Shown here piece by piece: positions 42,569 through 51,867 of a stretch of 64,000 nt of DNA; position 1 is the first letter of the stretch, and each line of letters begins with the position of its first letter. Source of the DNA: Dactylosporangium roseum. GTDB lineage: Bacteria > Actinomycetota > Actinomycetes > Mycobacteriales > Micromonosporaceae. The DNA is taken from contig NZ_CP073721.1 of NCBI RefSeq assembly GCF_025264685.1, positions 4,393,001 through 4,457,000 on the forward strand. Direction: 5' to 3'. The position numbers and the translations under genes were made by a program. A model generated the notes under the pieces. That model saw only the letters and a list, made by a program, of their open reading frames with translations. It was not told the DNA's origin and searched no databases.

Positions 42569-43219
42569 TCACTGGGACACGGTCCAGCCGCCGTCGACCG
42601 GGAGCAGCACCCCGTTGACGTACGCGGCGGCCGGCGAGAGCAGGAACAGCACGGCCGCGGCGACGTCCTCGGGACGGCCGGCGCGGCCCATCGGGTTGCG
42701 ATCGAGGAGCGACCGGCCGAGCGGGGTGTCGCCGAAGCCGGCCATCCGCGGGGTGTCGACGAAGCCGGGCGCGACGGCGTTGACCCGCACCCGCGGCGCG
42801 ATCCGCGTGGCGAGGTGGCGTGTGTAGCCGGCGATGGCGGCCTTGCCGGCGCAGTACCAGGCGGAGTCGGTGCCGACGAGGTTCCCGGCGACGGAGGCGA
42901 CGTTGACGACCGCGGCACCGTCGGGGGGATCCGTGGCCAGCCACGCGGAGGTGACGAGTTCGACGGTTCCGACCGTACCGGCGACGCCGTCGGCGAACGG
43001 CAGGGCCGAGCTGCTGGCGGGGCCGGCGTTGTTGACGAGGTACCGCGCGGGGCCGACCTCGGCGAGCGCCGCCTCGACCGCCTCGCGGGAGCGGACGTCG
43101 ACGATCATGCCGCCGGGGCTGAGGTCCCAGACCACGGCCCGCAGGCCCTGCTCGGTGGCGAGGCGGGCGATGGCGGCACCGATGCCGCTGGCCCCGCCGG
43201 TGACGATCACGGTGTCCAT
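42569..43219 (-). CDS. Short-chain dehydrogenase/reductase, compact (216 aa)
   Basis: SDR with VIVTGGASGIGAAIA, YLVNNAGPASSS, VVNVASVAG and WYCAGKAA (Y-x-x-x-K present). At 216 aa it is shorter than usual (about 245-260), mainly between the NNAG and VNVAS motifs and in the second strand region. Its ATG 43219 overlaps the stop of a 29-codon ligase remnant (TGATG), which makes it the first complete gene of the operon behind operator O4. Confidence 0.83.
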   Translation of the reverse strand: MDTVIVTGGASGIGAAIARLATEQGLRAVVWDLSPGGMIVDVRSREAVEAALAEVGPARYLVNNAGPASSSALPFADGVAGTVGTVELVTSAWLATDPPDGAAVVNVASVAGNLVGTDSAWYCAGKAAIAGYTRHLATRIAPRVRVNAVAPGFVDTPRMAGFGDTPLGRSLLDRNPMGRAGRPEDVAAAVLFLLSPAAAYVNGVLLPVDGGWTVSQ

Positions 43220-43308
43220 CAGCGGCTCCGGAGGGTGGTCTTGAGCACCTTGCCGCCGCCGCCGGCCCGTGCCGGATCCGGCAATCGCGCGGGCGGCCAC
43301 GGTTCCAT
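43219..43308 (-). pseudogene. Remnant of an acyl-CoA ligase gene (29 codons)
   Basis: From ATG 43308 to the TGA at 43219-43221 the frame encodes a short peptide ending ARAGGGGKVLKTTLRSR. That ending matches the A10 core and C-terminus of ANL acyl-CoA ligases (GKVLKTxLR). It looks like a ligase gene whose interior was removed in frame, leaving the start and the last ~20 codons directly behind operator O4. Translation of the peptide may now serve to couple the SDR gene. FadD3-like origin is inferred only from its position in a KstR2-type regulon. Confidence 0.55.
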
Positions 43309-43354
43309 GCCGGACACCTTACCAACCAAGCGCTCGCTTGGTAAGGTGTCCGGC

Positions 43355-43357
<3 letters not shown>
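43306..43357. promoter_or_regulatory. Mirror-image divergent promoter with operator O4
   Basis: Two 19-bp arms (43306-43324 and 43339-43357) are perfectly complementary and each includes the ATG of the gene it feeds. The core CCAAGCGCTCGCTTGG at 43326-43341 is a variant of the operator with CAAG and CTTG separated by 6 bp. On each side TAAGGT is followed by GTCCGGC and then ATG, so both transcripts are predicted to be leaderless. Confidence 0.75.
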
Positions 43358-44512
<1,155 letters not shown>

Positions 44513-44617
44513 CGCCCGGCGGCGCGGTCCGCGGTCCGGCTGACCGAGGCCGGGCCCCAGGTGCTCGCCTGAGGTCGCTCGCCGGGGCCGTGCCGGCGCT
44601 CGGCGGTCCTGGCGGGC

Positions 44618-45220
44618 TCAGCGGGTGGCGGCGGTCAGCCGGGGCAGGACCTTGAGGGCGGTCTGGCGCTCGACGCCGAGGTTCGCGGCGTCCGAGGACT
44701 CCGAGGACGCGTAGACGTCGACGGCCAGGCCGTCCTCCCAGACGTACAGGTGGCCGGCCAGCGAGTACGCGGTGTCGCCGACGCCGCTCACCGGCTTCGA
44801 CTCCTTGTTGCGCGTGTCGAAGCCGCCGCGGTCCTCGAAGATCACGCTCACGGTCAACTGGCCCTGGCTGAGTTGCCACTGGCAGTACCGCGAGGCCGGC
44901 GAGCCGCCGCCCTCGTCGGTCATGAGGGTGACCTGCTCGCCGGTGAGGCCGGTGACCTCGGCCTTCGACAGCAGGGTGCAGATGTCCGGCAGCGCGGCGG
45001 CCTTCCGCGACGCCGGGCCGGAGGCCTTGCCGCTGGTCCTGCCCGACGGCGACGCCTTGACGCCCGACGCCGACGGCCCGGCGGAGGCCGCGGACGAGGC
45101 GGGGGCGGCGGACGGCTGCGCCGACGTCCCGGACCCCGGCCGGTCGCACCCGGCCAGCGCGAGCGCGCCGAGCGCGACGGCGGTCAGGGCGGGAAGCTGC
45201 AAGCGGCTGCGACGCGACAC
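44618..45220 (-). CDS. DUF3558-like lipoprotein (200 aa)
   Basis: Lipoprotein signal peptide with lipobox ALAGC at about residue 25, a long Ser/Ala/Gly-rich linker to about 75, then a compact domain starting DICTLLSKAEVTGLTGEQV and containing RYCQWQ, which resembles actinobacterial DUF3558 proteins. Anchored on the outer face of the membrane; function unknown. GTG 45220 is preferred because GAGGAG lies 7 nt upstream and the signal peptide starts there. Convergent with fadA6; there is no sign that it belongs to the catabolic regulon. Confidence 0.78.
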   Translation of the reverse strand: MSRRSRLQLPALTAVALGALALAGCDRPGSGTSAQPSAAPASSAASAGPSASGVKASPSGRTSGKASGPASRKAAALPDICTLLSKAEVTGLTGEQVTLMTDEGGGSPASRYCQWQLSQGQLTVSVIFEDRGGFDTRNKESKPVSGVGDTAYSLAGHLYVWEDGLAVDVYASSESSDAANLGVERQTALKVLPRLTAATR

Positions 45221-45348
45221 GGTGTGCTCCTCGGGTGGTGTGAATCCGCTGGTACGACAACCGTGCGGCACGACCCCGCCCCGCCGTACGCCGGCCGGGA
45301 GACGTGGCACACATCCGGGACCTCGCGGCACCCGGGCCACCGGCCGGG

Positions 45349-45600
45349 TCACGGTTCACCGTCAGGTCCCGGCCGTCCGCGCGGCGCGGCCGGTGGCAGG
45401 CGGGCCGCCCGGACCAGGAGCCGGACGGCGCCGACCTCGGTGCCGTCGCTGCGGAGCCGGGTGCCGTGCACCGGCAGCCACGGCTCGCCGTCGAGGACGA
45501 CCGCCTCGTCGTGCTCGACGCGCTCGACCCGCATCCGGACCGGCCCGGTGCCGTAGCGGTAGTCGTTCTCGGCGAGGAGCACCACGAGCCTGCATTCCAT
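45349..45600 (-). CDS. Small hypothetical protein (83 aa)
   Basis: The family is not recognised. The sequence (VVLLAENDYRYGTGPVRMRVERVEHDEAVVLDGEPWLPVHGTRL) has the alternating pattern of a small beta-barrel and good codon bias up to about residue 70; the last residues are Pro/Gly-rich. No signal or membrane helix is present. It stands alone upstream of the lipoprotein gene on the same strand. Confidence 0.5.
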   Translation of the reverse strand: MECRLVVLLAENDYRYGTGPVRMRVERVEHDEAVVLDGEPWLPVHGTRLRSDGTEVGAVRLLVRAARLPPAAPRGRPGPDGEP

Positions 45601-45804
45601 CAGCCGACGGTAGTCACGCGCTGACGCAGACCGTACCGGTTGATCGGACGCGGAATCCGCGCCCGATCCGCACGAACCTCGTCCCTACGGTCACCGCCGG
45701 GCGCCGTTCAAGCAACGACGTACCCCGTTCCGGTGTTCCGCCGCGAACGGCCGGGCTACCTGCATGACGCCGAGTTTCAGCTCCACGGCGACCATTCTAC
45801 CAAG

Positions 45805-45821
45805 CAAGCGTTTGATAGACT
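45805..45821 (+). promoter_or_regulatory. KstR2-type operator O5 and leaderless promoter of the SDR-like gene
   Basis: CAAGCGTTTG at 45805-45814 (one mismatch to the palindrome) is followed after one base by TAGACT (45816-45821), and the ATG at 45829 lies 7 nt beyond. This reproduces the geometry at operator O4, so the mRNA is probably leaderless. Confidence 0.68.
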
Positions 45822-45828
45822 CGTTGCC

Positions 45829-46578
45829 ATGCCCTCGCGCGACTTCCTCCACCGGCCCGGCGCGGCACTGGTCACCGGCGCCACCGGCGGCATCGGCGCC
45901 GCGGTCGCCCGGCTGCTCGCCACCCGTGGCGCCACCGTGGTGCTCTCCTACCGCTCGTCGGCCGCCGCGGCCGAGAAGCTCGCCGCCGAGGTCGGCGGCA
46001 CGGCGGTCCGGGCCGACCTCGCCGACCCGGACTCGTGCGCCGGGCTGCTGGCCGCGGCCGGCCCGATCCACACCCTGGTGCACGCCGCGGGGCCGCACGT
46101 TCCGATGCTGCACCTGAGCCGGGTCACCCCGGCGCGGTTCCACGAGCAGCTCACCCAGGACGTCGCCGCCTTCTTCAACGTCGTGTCCGCCGCGCTGCCC
46201 GCCCTGCGCGCGGCGCGGGGCAGCCTGGTCGCGGTCACGACCGCGGCGACCCGGCGGTTCCCGGTGCGCGACGGGTTGTCGGCGGCCCCGAAGGGTGCCG
46301 TCGAGGCCCTCGTCCGCGGCATCGCCGCCGAGGAGGGCCGCTTCGGCGTGCGGGCCAACTGCGTCGGTCCCGGCATGCTGACCGACGGCATGGCGACCCG
46401 CCTGATCGAGAGCGGCGACCTCGACGAGCGGGCACTGGAGGTGACCCGGTCGAACATCCCGCTGCGGACGTTCGGCACGGCCGAGGACATCGCCGAGGCG
46501 GTGTGCTTCCTCGCCAGCGACCGCGCGAAGTTCATCACCGGCCAGAAGCTCGACGTCGACGGGGGCTACACCGCCTGA
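45829..46578 (+). CDS. SDR-fold protein lacking the catalytic tyrosine (249 aa)
   Basis: The nucleotide-binding half is intact (VTGATGGIGAAVARLLATRGATVVLSYR), and the C-terminus ends FITGQKLDVDGGYTA as in SDRs. The active site is altered: where Y-x-x-x-K is expected the sequence reads LSAAPKGAVEAL, leaving Lys but no Tyr, and the preceding VNxSS strand is VAVTTAAT. It may be inactive, use another chemistry, or be structural. Under control of operator O5, hence part of the putative KstR2-type regulon. Confidence 0.8.
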   Translation: MPSRDFLHRPGAALVTGATGGIGAAVARLLATRGATVVLSYRSSAAAAEKLAAEVGGTAVRADLADPDSCAGLLAAAGPIHTLVHAAGPHVPMLHLSRVTPARFHEQLTQDVAAFFNVVSAALPALRAARGSLVAVTTAATRRFPVRDGLSAAPKGAVEALVRGIAAEEGRFGVRANCVGPGMLTDGMATRLIESGDLDERALEVTRSNIPLRTFGTAEDIAEAVCFLASDRAKFITGQKLDVDGGYTA

Positions 46579-46583
46579 CCACG

Positions 46584-46715
46584 GTGCGGCGCGACTTCCT
46601 CGCCGCTGTGATCAACTTCTACCTGTGGCACCCCGAGGATCGGGCCGCGATCGGCACCGCGGCCGGCTACGACCGGCTCCTCGGGGCGCTCGCGGTCAGT
46701 GGGCTGCGGTCTTGA
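46584..46715 (+). CDS. Possible 43-codon small ORF or gene remnant
   Basis: A GTG at 46584, 6 nt after the SDR-like stop, opens a frame reading VRRDFLAAVINFYLWHPEDRAAIG to a TGA at 46713-46715. The composition looks protein-like (aromatic residues, no low complexity) and unlike the shadow frames around it. It overlaps the end of the convergent livF gene by 20 nt. It may be the tail of a gene lost by deletion. No family recognised. Confidence 0.35.
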   Translation: MRRDFLAAVINFYLWHPEDRAAIGTAAGYDRLLGALAVSGLRS

Positions 46716-47415
46716 GCACGCCCATCCTCGACTGGTACACCGCGTCGAGGGCCTTGCCGCCGTCCTCGCACGTCGCGACCACCTCGCCGCGGACCAGGAC
46801 GTAGCCGCGGGCCACCGCGCCGCGAACGGCGCCCAGCGCCGGCTCGGCCATGAGCACCGCGACGCCCTCCGACGCAAGCTGGGTCACCGTGCGCAGCAGC
46901 TCCTGCACGACGAGCGGGGCCAGGCCGGTCATCATCTCGTCGAGGAGCAGCACCCGCGGGGAGCCCATGAGCGCGCGGGACACCACGAGCATCTGCTGCT
47001 CGCCGCCGGACAGGACACCGACCAGGCTCTTGAGCCGGGTCCTCAGGATCGGGAACCGGTCGATCGCGGTGTCGACCGCGGACCGCGGCAGGCGCAGCAG
47101 TTCCGCCATGACCTGAAGGTTGTCGGCGACGTTGAGCTTCGGGAAGAGCTGCCTTCCCTGCGGTACGACCGCGATACCGGCCCGCGCACGCGCGGCGGGC
47201 TTGAGGCGGCTCACGTCCTCGCCGTCGAGGAAGACGCGACCGGTCGACGGCACCGAGCCGTACGCCGCGAGCAGCGCGCTGCTCTTCCCGGCGCCGTTCG
47301 GGCCGACCAGGGCGGTGACGGTGCCGCCGGGTGCGGTCAGGTCCAGGCCGGTGACCGCGCTGGCGTGCCCGTAGCGGACCGCCAGCCCTTCGAGGCGCAG
47401 CTCATGAGACGACAT
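46696..47415 (-). CDS. livF: Branched-chain-type ABC transporter ATPase (LivF, 239 aa)
   Basis: ABC ATPase: Walker A GPNGAGKSS, LSGGEQQMLVVSRAL signature, Walker B VLLLDEMMTGLAP (Glu replaced by Met-Met after DE; the catalytic Glu is present in DE) and an EPALG in place of the H-loop H. The H-loop change (VLMAEPALG rather than VLVEQ/H) is common in LivF-type proteins. With LivG it powers the importer. Last gene of livK-H-M-G-F; overlaps livG by 14 nt. Confidence 0.88.
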   Translation of the reverse strand: MSSHELRLEGLAVRYGHASAVTGLDLTAPGGTVTALVGPNGAGKSSALLAAYGSVPSTGRVFLDGEDVSRLKPAARARAGIAVVPQGRQLFPKLNVADNLQVMAELLRLPRSAVDTAIDRFPILRTRLKSLVGVLSGGEQQMLVVSRALMGSPRVLLLDEMMTGLAPLVVQELLRTVTQLASEGVAVLMAEPALGAVRGAVARGYVLVRGEVVATCEDGGKALDAVYQSRMGVLKTAAH

Positions 47416-48196
47416 GCGGGGACTCCTCGACTTCCGCGACGCCGAAATAGACCTCTTGCATCTGCGGGCTGTCCAGGCACTCGCGCGGACCGCCGTCGAA
47501 CACGGCCCGGCCGCGGTCGAGCAGCATGATCCGGTCGACCAGCCCCGCCACCAGGTCGACGTTGTGGTCGACCAGGATGACGCCGTGACCGCGCCGCTGT
47601 ACGGTCCGGACCACCTCCGAGATGCCCGCGACGCCGGACGCGTCGGAGCCGGCGAACGGCTCGTCGAGCAGCAGCACGAGCGGGTCCTGGCCGAGGGCCC
47701 GGCCGACCTCGACGAGCCGCTGCTCGCCCAGCGACAGGTCGCCGGCGGGGCGGTCCAGCCGGTCGATGCCGAGCTCCCGCGCGATCGCCTCGACGGCGGC
47801 CGTGTCGGACGCGAGCCGGGGGCGGAAGGCGCCGCCGAACGAGCCGGCGATCATCTGCCAGACGGTGCCGTGGCGGCGGGCCACCCGCCCGAGGAGCAGG
47901 TTGTCCGCCACGCTGAGCTCCAGGGCGAGCTGCGGGTACTGGAAGGTACGCGCGAGCCCGGCCTTCGCCCGGCGGGACGCGGGGCCGGCGAGCCGCTGGC
48001 CCCGCAGCGCGAGGGTGCCCTCCGTCGCCGGCTGCGCGCCGGAGATGAGGTCGACCAGGGTCGTCTTGCCCGCGCCGTTCGGCCCGACGAGGCCGAGGAT
48101 CTCCCCCGCGTCCAGCGAGAACGACACGTCCTGCAGGGCGGTCACCCCGCCGTAGCGCTTGGTGAGGCCGGATCCGACCAACAGCGTCTCAGCCAC
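47402..48196 (-). CDS. livG: Branched-chain-type ABC transporter ATPase (LivG, 264 aa)
   Basis: ABC ATPase with GPNGAGKTTLVDLISG, LSLGEQRLVEVGRAL, VLLLDEPFAG and VILVDHNVDLV (H-loop His present); the tail GPRECLDSPQMQEVYFG is the usual LivG ending. The second ATPase of the heterodimer. Overlaps livM by 8 nt and livF by 14 nt. Confidence 0.9.
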   Translation of the reverse strand: MAETLLVGSGLTKRYGGVTALQDVSFSLDAGEILGLVGPNGAGKTTLVDLISGAQPATEGTLALRGQRLAGPASRRAKAGLARTFQYPQLALELSVADNLLLGRVARRHGTVWQMIAGSFGGAFRPRLASDTAAVEAIARELGIDRLDRPAGDLSLGEQRLVEVGRALGQDPLVLLLDEPFAGSDASGVAGISEVVRTVQRRGHGVILVDHNVDLVAGLVDRIMLLDRGRAVFDGGPRECLDSPQMQEVYFGVAEVEESPHVVS

Positions 48197-49184
48197 GCCG
48201 TCCCCCTACGAGTCGCACGAGTCTGCTCGCGTAGCCGATCACGCCCTGCGGCGCGACCAGCAGGATCACCAGCACGCCGAGCGCGAGGATCAGCGTGCCG
48301 CTGGTCTGCACCGCCGGGAAGTTCAGCGTCAACTGCACCGCGATGACGGCGCCGAGCACCGCGCCCCACGGCGTGGCCGACCCGCCGATGAGCGGCATGA
48401 AGATGGCCAGGAACACCAGGTTGAGCGTGAACGTGTCGGGGGTGACGCTGCCCGCCGAGTAGGTGAACAGCCCGCCGCCGACGGCCGCGATGGCGGCGCC
48501 GATGGCCAGCGACACGAGGTTCATGACCGGCACGCGCACGCCCGCGGCCTCGACGGCGCGGGGCGCGTCGCGCATGGTCCGCACGATGATGCCCCACGGC
48601 GACATGCGCAGCCGGTCGAGCAGGAACGCGATGACGCACACGACGACGACGGAGCCGACGACCACCTGGTAATGCGACGGCTCCCAGCCGAAGATGTTGA
48701 GCCTGCGCAGCGAGCCCAGGCCGCCGGACCCGCCGGAGATCCCCTCCGCGTCGACGAGCAGCGCGGTGAACGCCATGCCGAACAGCAACGTGACGGCGGC
48801 GAGGAAGAACCCGGAGAGCCGCCGCGTGGCGAGGCCCAGCAGGACGGCGACCACGGCGGCGACGACCGGGCCGGCGATCCAGGCGAAGGCGAGCGGCAGG
48901 CCGCTCTTCGCCGAGATCAGACCGACCGCGTAGCCGCCGATGCCGGCGTAGGCGCCGTACGCCATGGAGAGCGAGCCCGCCATCAGGTACGGGACGTACA
49001 TGCCCAGCGCCACCAGGGCGTAGGTCGCCGTCGTCGTGATGAGCGTCTGCTTGTAGCCGTCGGTGCCGACCCACAGCAGGAGCAGCACGCCACCGACGAT
49101 CCCGCAGAGCAGCCCGAACGAACCGGGAACGCGTCCCAGCCCCCGGCCGGTCGACGCCTGCGGCGCTTGACCTGCTTCCGTCAT
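48189..49184 (-). CDS. livM: Branched-chain-type ABC transporter permease (LivM, 331 aa)
   Basis: About eight to nine hydrophobic segments from residue ~25 on (GLLCGIVGGVLLLLWVG; ALVALGMYVPYLMAGSLSMAYGAYAGIGGYAVG) and the LivM-type cytoplasmic loop MRDAPRAVEAAGVRVPVMNLVSLAIGAAIAAVGGGL, the EAA-like coupling element for the ATPases. It pairs with LivH. ATG 49184 overlaps the livH stop by 4 nt. Confidence 0.9.
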   Translation of the reverse strand: MTEAGQAPQASTGRGLGRVPGSFGLLCGIVGGVLLLLWVGTDGYKQTLITTTATYALVALGMYVPYLMAGSLSMAYGAYAGIGGYAVGLISAKSGLPLAFAWIAGPVVAAVVAVLLGLATRRLSGFFLAAVTLLFGMAFTALLVDAEGISGGSGGLGSLRRLNIFGWEPSHYQVVVGSVVVVCVIAFLLDRLRMSPWGIIVRTMRDAPRAVEAAGVRVPVMNLVSLAIGAAIAAVGGGLFTYSAGSVTPDTFTLNLVFLAIFMPLIGGSATPWGAVLGAVIAVQLTLNFPAVQTSGTLILALGVLVILLVAPQGVIGYASRLVRLVGGRRG

Positions 49185-50056
49185 GCTCTGACCCTCCTCA
49201 CGAAGAGCCCGCTGGGCTTCAGGGCGAAGAACAACAGGGCGACGAACAGCAGCCCGTAGACGTGGGACTGGCCGCCGAAGTAGTACGGGACGAACACCTC
49301 GACGGCGCCGAGGACGAGACCGCCGACGAGCGGGGCCCAGATCGAGCCGGTGCCGCCCACGACCATCGCGAGGAAGCCGGACAACGCCCAGCTCAGCCCG
49401 GACAGCGAGCTCACACCCGCCTTCGAGGCGAACAGCAGGCCGGTGATGCCGGCGAGCAGCCCGGAGAGCAGGAACGCGATGAGCCGCACCCGGTTGACCG
49501 GCAGGCCGAGCAGGCCGGCGGCGTGGGTGCTGTCGCCGACGGCCCGCAGCAGCCGGCCGGTGCGCGTGTAACGGATCCAGACGGCCAGCGCGGCGAACGC
49601 GACGACGGCGAAGCCGAGCAGCAGCACCGTGCTGGGCTGCACGACCGTGTCGCCGACCGGCACCGGGTCGAACGTCAGCAGGGCCTGCCCCGGCAGGGTC
49701 GTGTAGCCGAAGAGGTACCCGGCGAGTTGCTGGATGGTGAAAAGGACCGCCGCCACGGCGACCAGTGCCGGCAACTCACCGCCGCCGGAACGGCGTTGCA
49801 CGGGTCGTACCACCGCCAGCTCCGTGACCGCGGCGAGCGCTCCCGCCGCCACGATCGCCACCAGGGCGGCGGCCCACACGTTCAGCTCCTCGTAGATGAC
49901 GAGGTAGGACGTGCAGAGGCCGCCGACCATGGCGTACGGACCGATCGCGAAGTTGAAGAAGCCGGCGCCCACGAGGACCAGGTAGTAGGCCAGCGCGAGC
50001 AGGCCGAAGAAACACCCCATCTCGAGTGCGGACAACCACAGCTGAAGCTGGCCCAT
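49181..50056 (-). CDS. livH: Branched-chain-type ABC transporter permease (LivH, 291 aa)
   Basis: Multi-pass permease: GLLALAYYLVLVGAGFFNFAIGPYAMVGG at the N-terminus is the LivH signature (usual FNFAHG), and RAVGDSTHAAGLLGLPVNRVRLIAFLLSGLLAGITGLLFA gives the coupling loop. Co-encoded with LivM, F, G and a lipoprotein binding protein 32 nt upstream, forming a full importer for an amino acid or, in catabolic clusters, an organic/aromatic carboxylate. Confidence 0.9.
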   Translation of the reverse strand: MGQLQLWLSALEMGCFFGLLALAYYLVLVGAGFFNFAIGPYAMVGGLCTSYLVIYEELNVWAAALVAIVAAGALAAVTELAVVRPVQRRSGGGELPALVAVAAVLFTIQQLAGYLFGYTTLPGQALLTFDPVPVGDTVVQPSTVLLLGFAVVAFAALAVWIRYTRTGRLLRAVGDSTHAAGLLGLPVNRVRLIAFLLSGLLAGITGLLFASKAGVSSLSGLSWALSGFLAMVVGGTGSIWAPLVGGLVLGAVEVFVPYYFGGQSHVYGLLFVALLFFALKPSGLFVRRVRA

Positions 50057-50088
50057 CGGTGTGACTCCCAGGTCAGTAGGTCAGGTGG

Positions 50089-51306
50089 TCATTTCTTGCA
50101 CGGAGGCTGGTAGGTCGCCCACGGACCCTTCGGCTTGTTGTCCGAGCCGAATTCGACGAGGGACAACCCGCACGGCCCGTCGGCGCCGAGGTGCTTCTCC
50201 GCGCTGAAGCTCAGCGTGAAGTTGGCCTGGCCGAACGCGGCCGGGTAGCCCTGGACGCTCTGGATCGCCGCGTTGAGCTTCTTCGGGTCGTCGGGACCGC
50301 CGGCCTTCTCGATCGCCTGCTTGAGCAGGTGGACCGCGTCCCAGGCCTGCGCGTCGTAGGCGGTGATGTCGTAGTCCTTGCCGTACTTCGCCTGGAGCAC
50401 CTTGATGAGCTCCTTGGTGCGGGGGTTGTCGGTGTTGATGGAGCCCATGAAGATGAGACCGTTGAGCGAGCCCGGGGCGGCCAGCTTCCACGAGGAGGGC
50501 TGGTTGCCGATCGAGGCGAGCGAGAAGCGCTTGACGCCGGCCATCTGCGAGCCGAGGGTGTTCTGCGCGAGGACCTCGAACTGGCCGCCGACGCTCGTCA
50601 CGAGCACGGCGTCCGGCTTGGCGTTCTTCAGCCGGGCCACCTGTGCGGACAGGTCGCTGGCGTTGGCGGCGCCCTTCTCGGTCGCGACGATCTGCACGCA
50701 GCTCATCGCGGCGAACAGCGCCTTGTCGAGCGCGGCGATCGTCGTGGTGTCGTCGGTGAGGACGCCGAGCTTGGTGATGTTCGCGGCCTTGAAGGCGCCG
50801 CAGTAGACCTCGGCCCAGTCGTTGGTGGTGTTGGCGAGCATGTAGATGAGCTCGTGGTCGGGCGGGGTCACCAGGGTCGCGGTCACGCCGGTGGGCGCGA
50901 TGGCGGGCAGGCCGAGCTGGGTCAGGGTCGACTTGGCCTGGAGGATGGCCGCGCTGCCGCTCTGCAGGAGCAGGGCCTTGGCACCGTGGCCGGCGAGCTT
51001 CTGGAGCACGGCGGGGACCTTGGTGGGGTCGGACTCGTCGTTCTCGACGACGAGTTGGAGGGGCCGGCCCATGACGCCGCCCTTGTCGTTGATATCCTGC
51101 ACGGCGAGACGGATGGTCTTGCCGGCGATGGTGCTGTACGAGGCGCCGGGGCCCGTGCTGTCCTCGTCCAGGCCGATGATGATGGGTGCGCCGGTCGCGG
51201 TGCCGTTGTCCGGCTTGTCGTCGCCGGCCCTGTTGCCGCAGCCGGCGACGGCGAGCGCCACCAACGCGAGGCCGCCGACGATCCGACTCGTCGAAAAAAC
51301 GCCCAT
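50089..51306 (-). CDS. livK: Liv-type substrate-binding lipoprotein (405 aa)
   Basis: Type I periplasmic-binding fold anchored by a lipobox ALAVAGC (Cys at about 22). Typical features: IIIGLDEDSTGPGASYSTIAGKTIRLAVQDINDKGGVMGRPLQLVVENDESDP and PDAVLVTSVGGQFEVLAQ, and a Cys pair near the C-terminus (GPCGLS, PPCKK). It captures the ligand outside the membrane and delivers it to LivHM. The ligand is unknown; because the promoter carries operator O6, a carboxylate handled by this catabolic cluster is more likely than an amino acid (inference). ATG 51306 is needed to include the signal. Confidence 0.9.
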   Translation of the reverse strand: MGVFSTSRIVGGLALVALAVAGCGNRAGDDKPDNGTATGAPIIIGLDEDSTGPGASYSTIAGKTIRLAVQDINDKGGVMGRPLQLVVENDESDPTKVPAVLQKLAGHGAKALLLQSGSAAILQAKSTLTQLGLPAIAPTGVTATLVTPPDHELIYMLANTTNDWAEVYCGAFKAANITKLGVLTDDTTTIAALDKALFAAMSCVQIVATEKGAANASDLSAQVARLKNAKPDAVLVTSVGGQFEVLAQNTLGSQMAGVKRFSLASIGNQPSSWKLAAPGSLNGLIFMGSINTDNPRTKELIKVLQAKYGKDYDITAYDAQAWDAVHLLKQAIEKAGGPDDPKKLNAAIQSVQGYPAAFGQANFTLSFSAEKHLGADGPCGLSLVEFGSDNKPKGPWATYQPPCKK

Positions 51307-51867
51307 TTGTACCCCTGTCACGGAATTGTACGAATCGTCAGCCTCAGGTGCCGTGATCGCGAGCGCGCCGCCAGGTTGCTTTTGTGCAAAACCTAACAAG
51401 CGCTTGATTTTTACATCTTGGCGACGGCCGCTCAGCGTGTCAAGGACACGGGGAGCACCTGGACGTAACAGAATCGTCAAACTCGCGCCCTGCTCACGGC
51501 GTATCGGAGCAGCCACTCACCGCAACAGTCCCGCGCCCGGAACCGCGCGCTCCAGGGCCACCCACCAGCCCCGACCCCAGGCGAACACCCCGACCATCCA
51601 GAGCGCCACCCAGCCACCGGTCCGTCCGGACCACCACCAGCCACCCAGCCGACGACCACCCTGGCTCCCGGCATGTGGAAGGCTGGCGACCTTCGCGCCT
51701 GGAGCGGCCGGTCGAGTGGGGCCGGTGGCGACCGCGCGAGCAAACTCGAAGAACGGCCCGCTCCCGAAGCCGCCTCAGGAACAGCTCGACCAGGCGCCCG
51801 GCAGCTCAGCCCGCCGCAGACGCACCGGACGCCGGTGCGGGACCGGAGATGGAAGAATCGGGCCCCT
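51307..51867. other. Intergenic region between livK and the helicase gene
   Basis: The livK-proximal part (51307-51420) is AT-richer and contains operator O6. The helicase-proximal 440 bp is rich in CCACC/CCAG runs with no coding pattern, hairpin or RNA gene that could be recognised. Confidence 0.45.
51390..51406 (-). promoter_or_regulatory. KstR2-type operator O6 and livKHMGF promoter
   Basis: CAAGCGCTTG at 51397-51406 is followed on the minus strand after one base by TAGGTT (complement of 51390-51395), a possible -10. The resulting leader to livK would be about 75-80 nt. Its geometry equals that of operators O2, O3 and O5. Confidence 0.72.

Noticed and set aside
42569..43219. Internal deletion in the compact SDR
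   Set aside because: All key motifs (TGxxxGIG, NNAG, YxxxK) are present and spacing is only modestly short, so a naturally short SDR is the simpler view.
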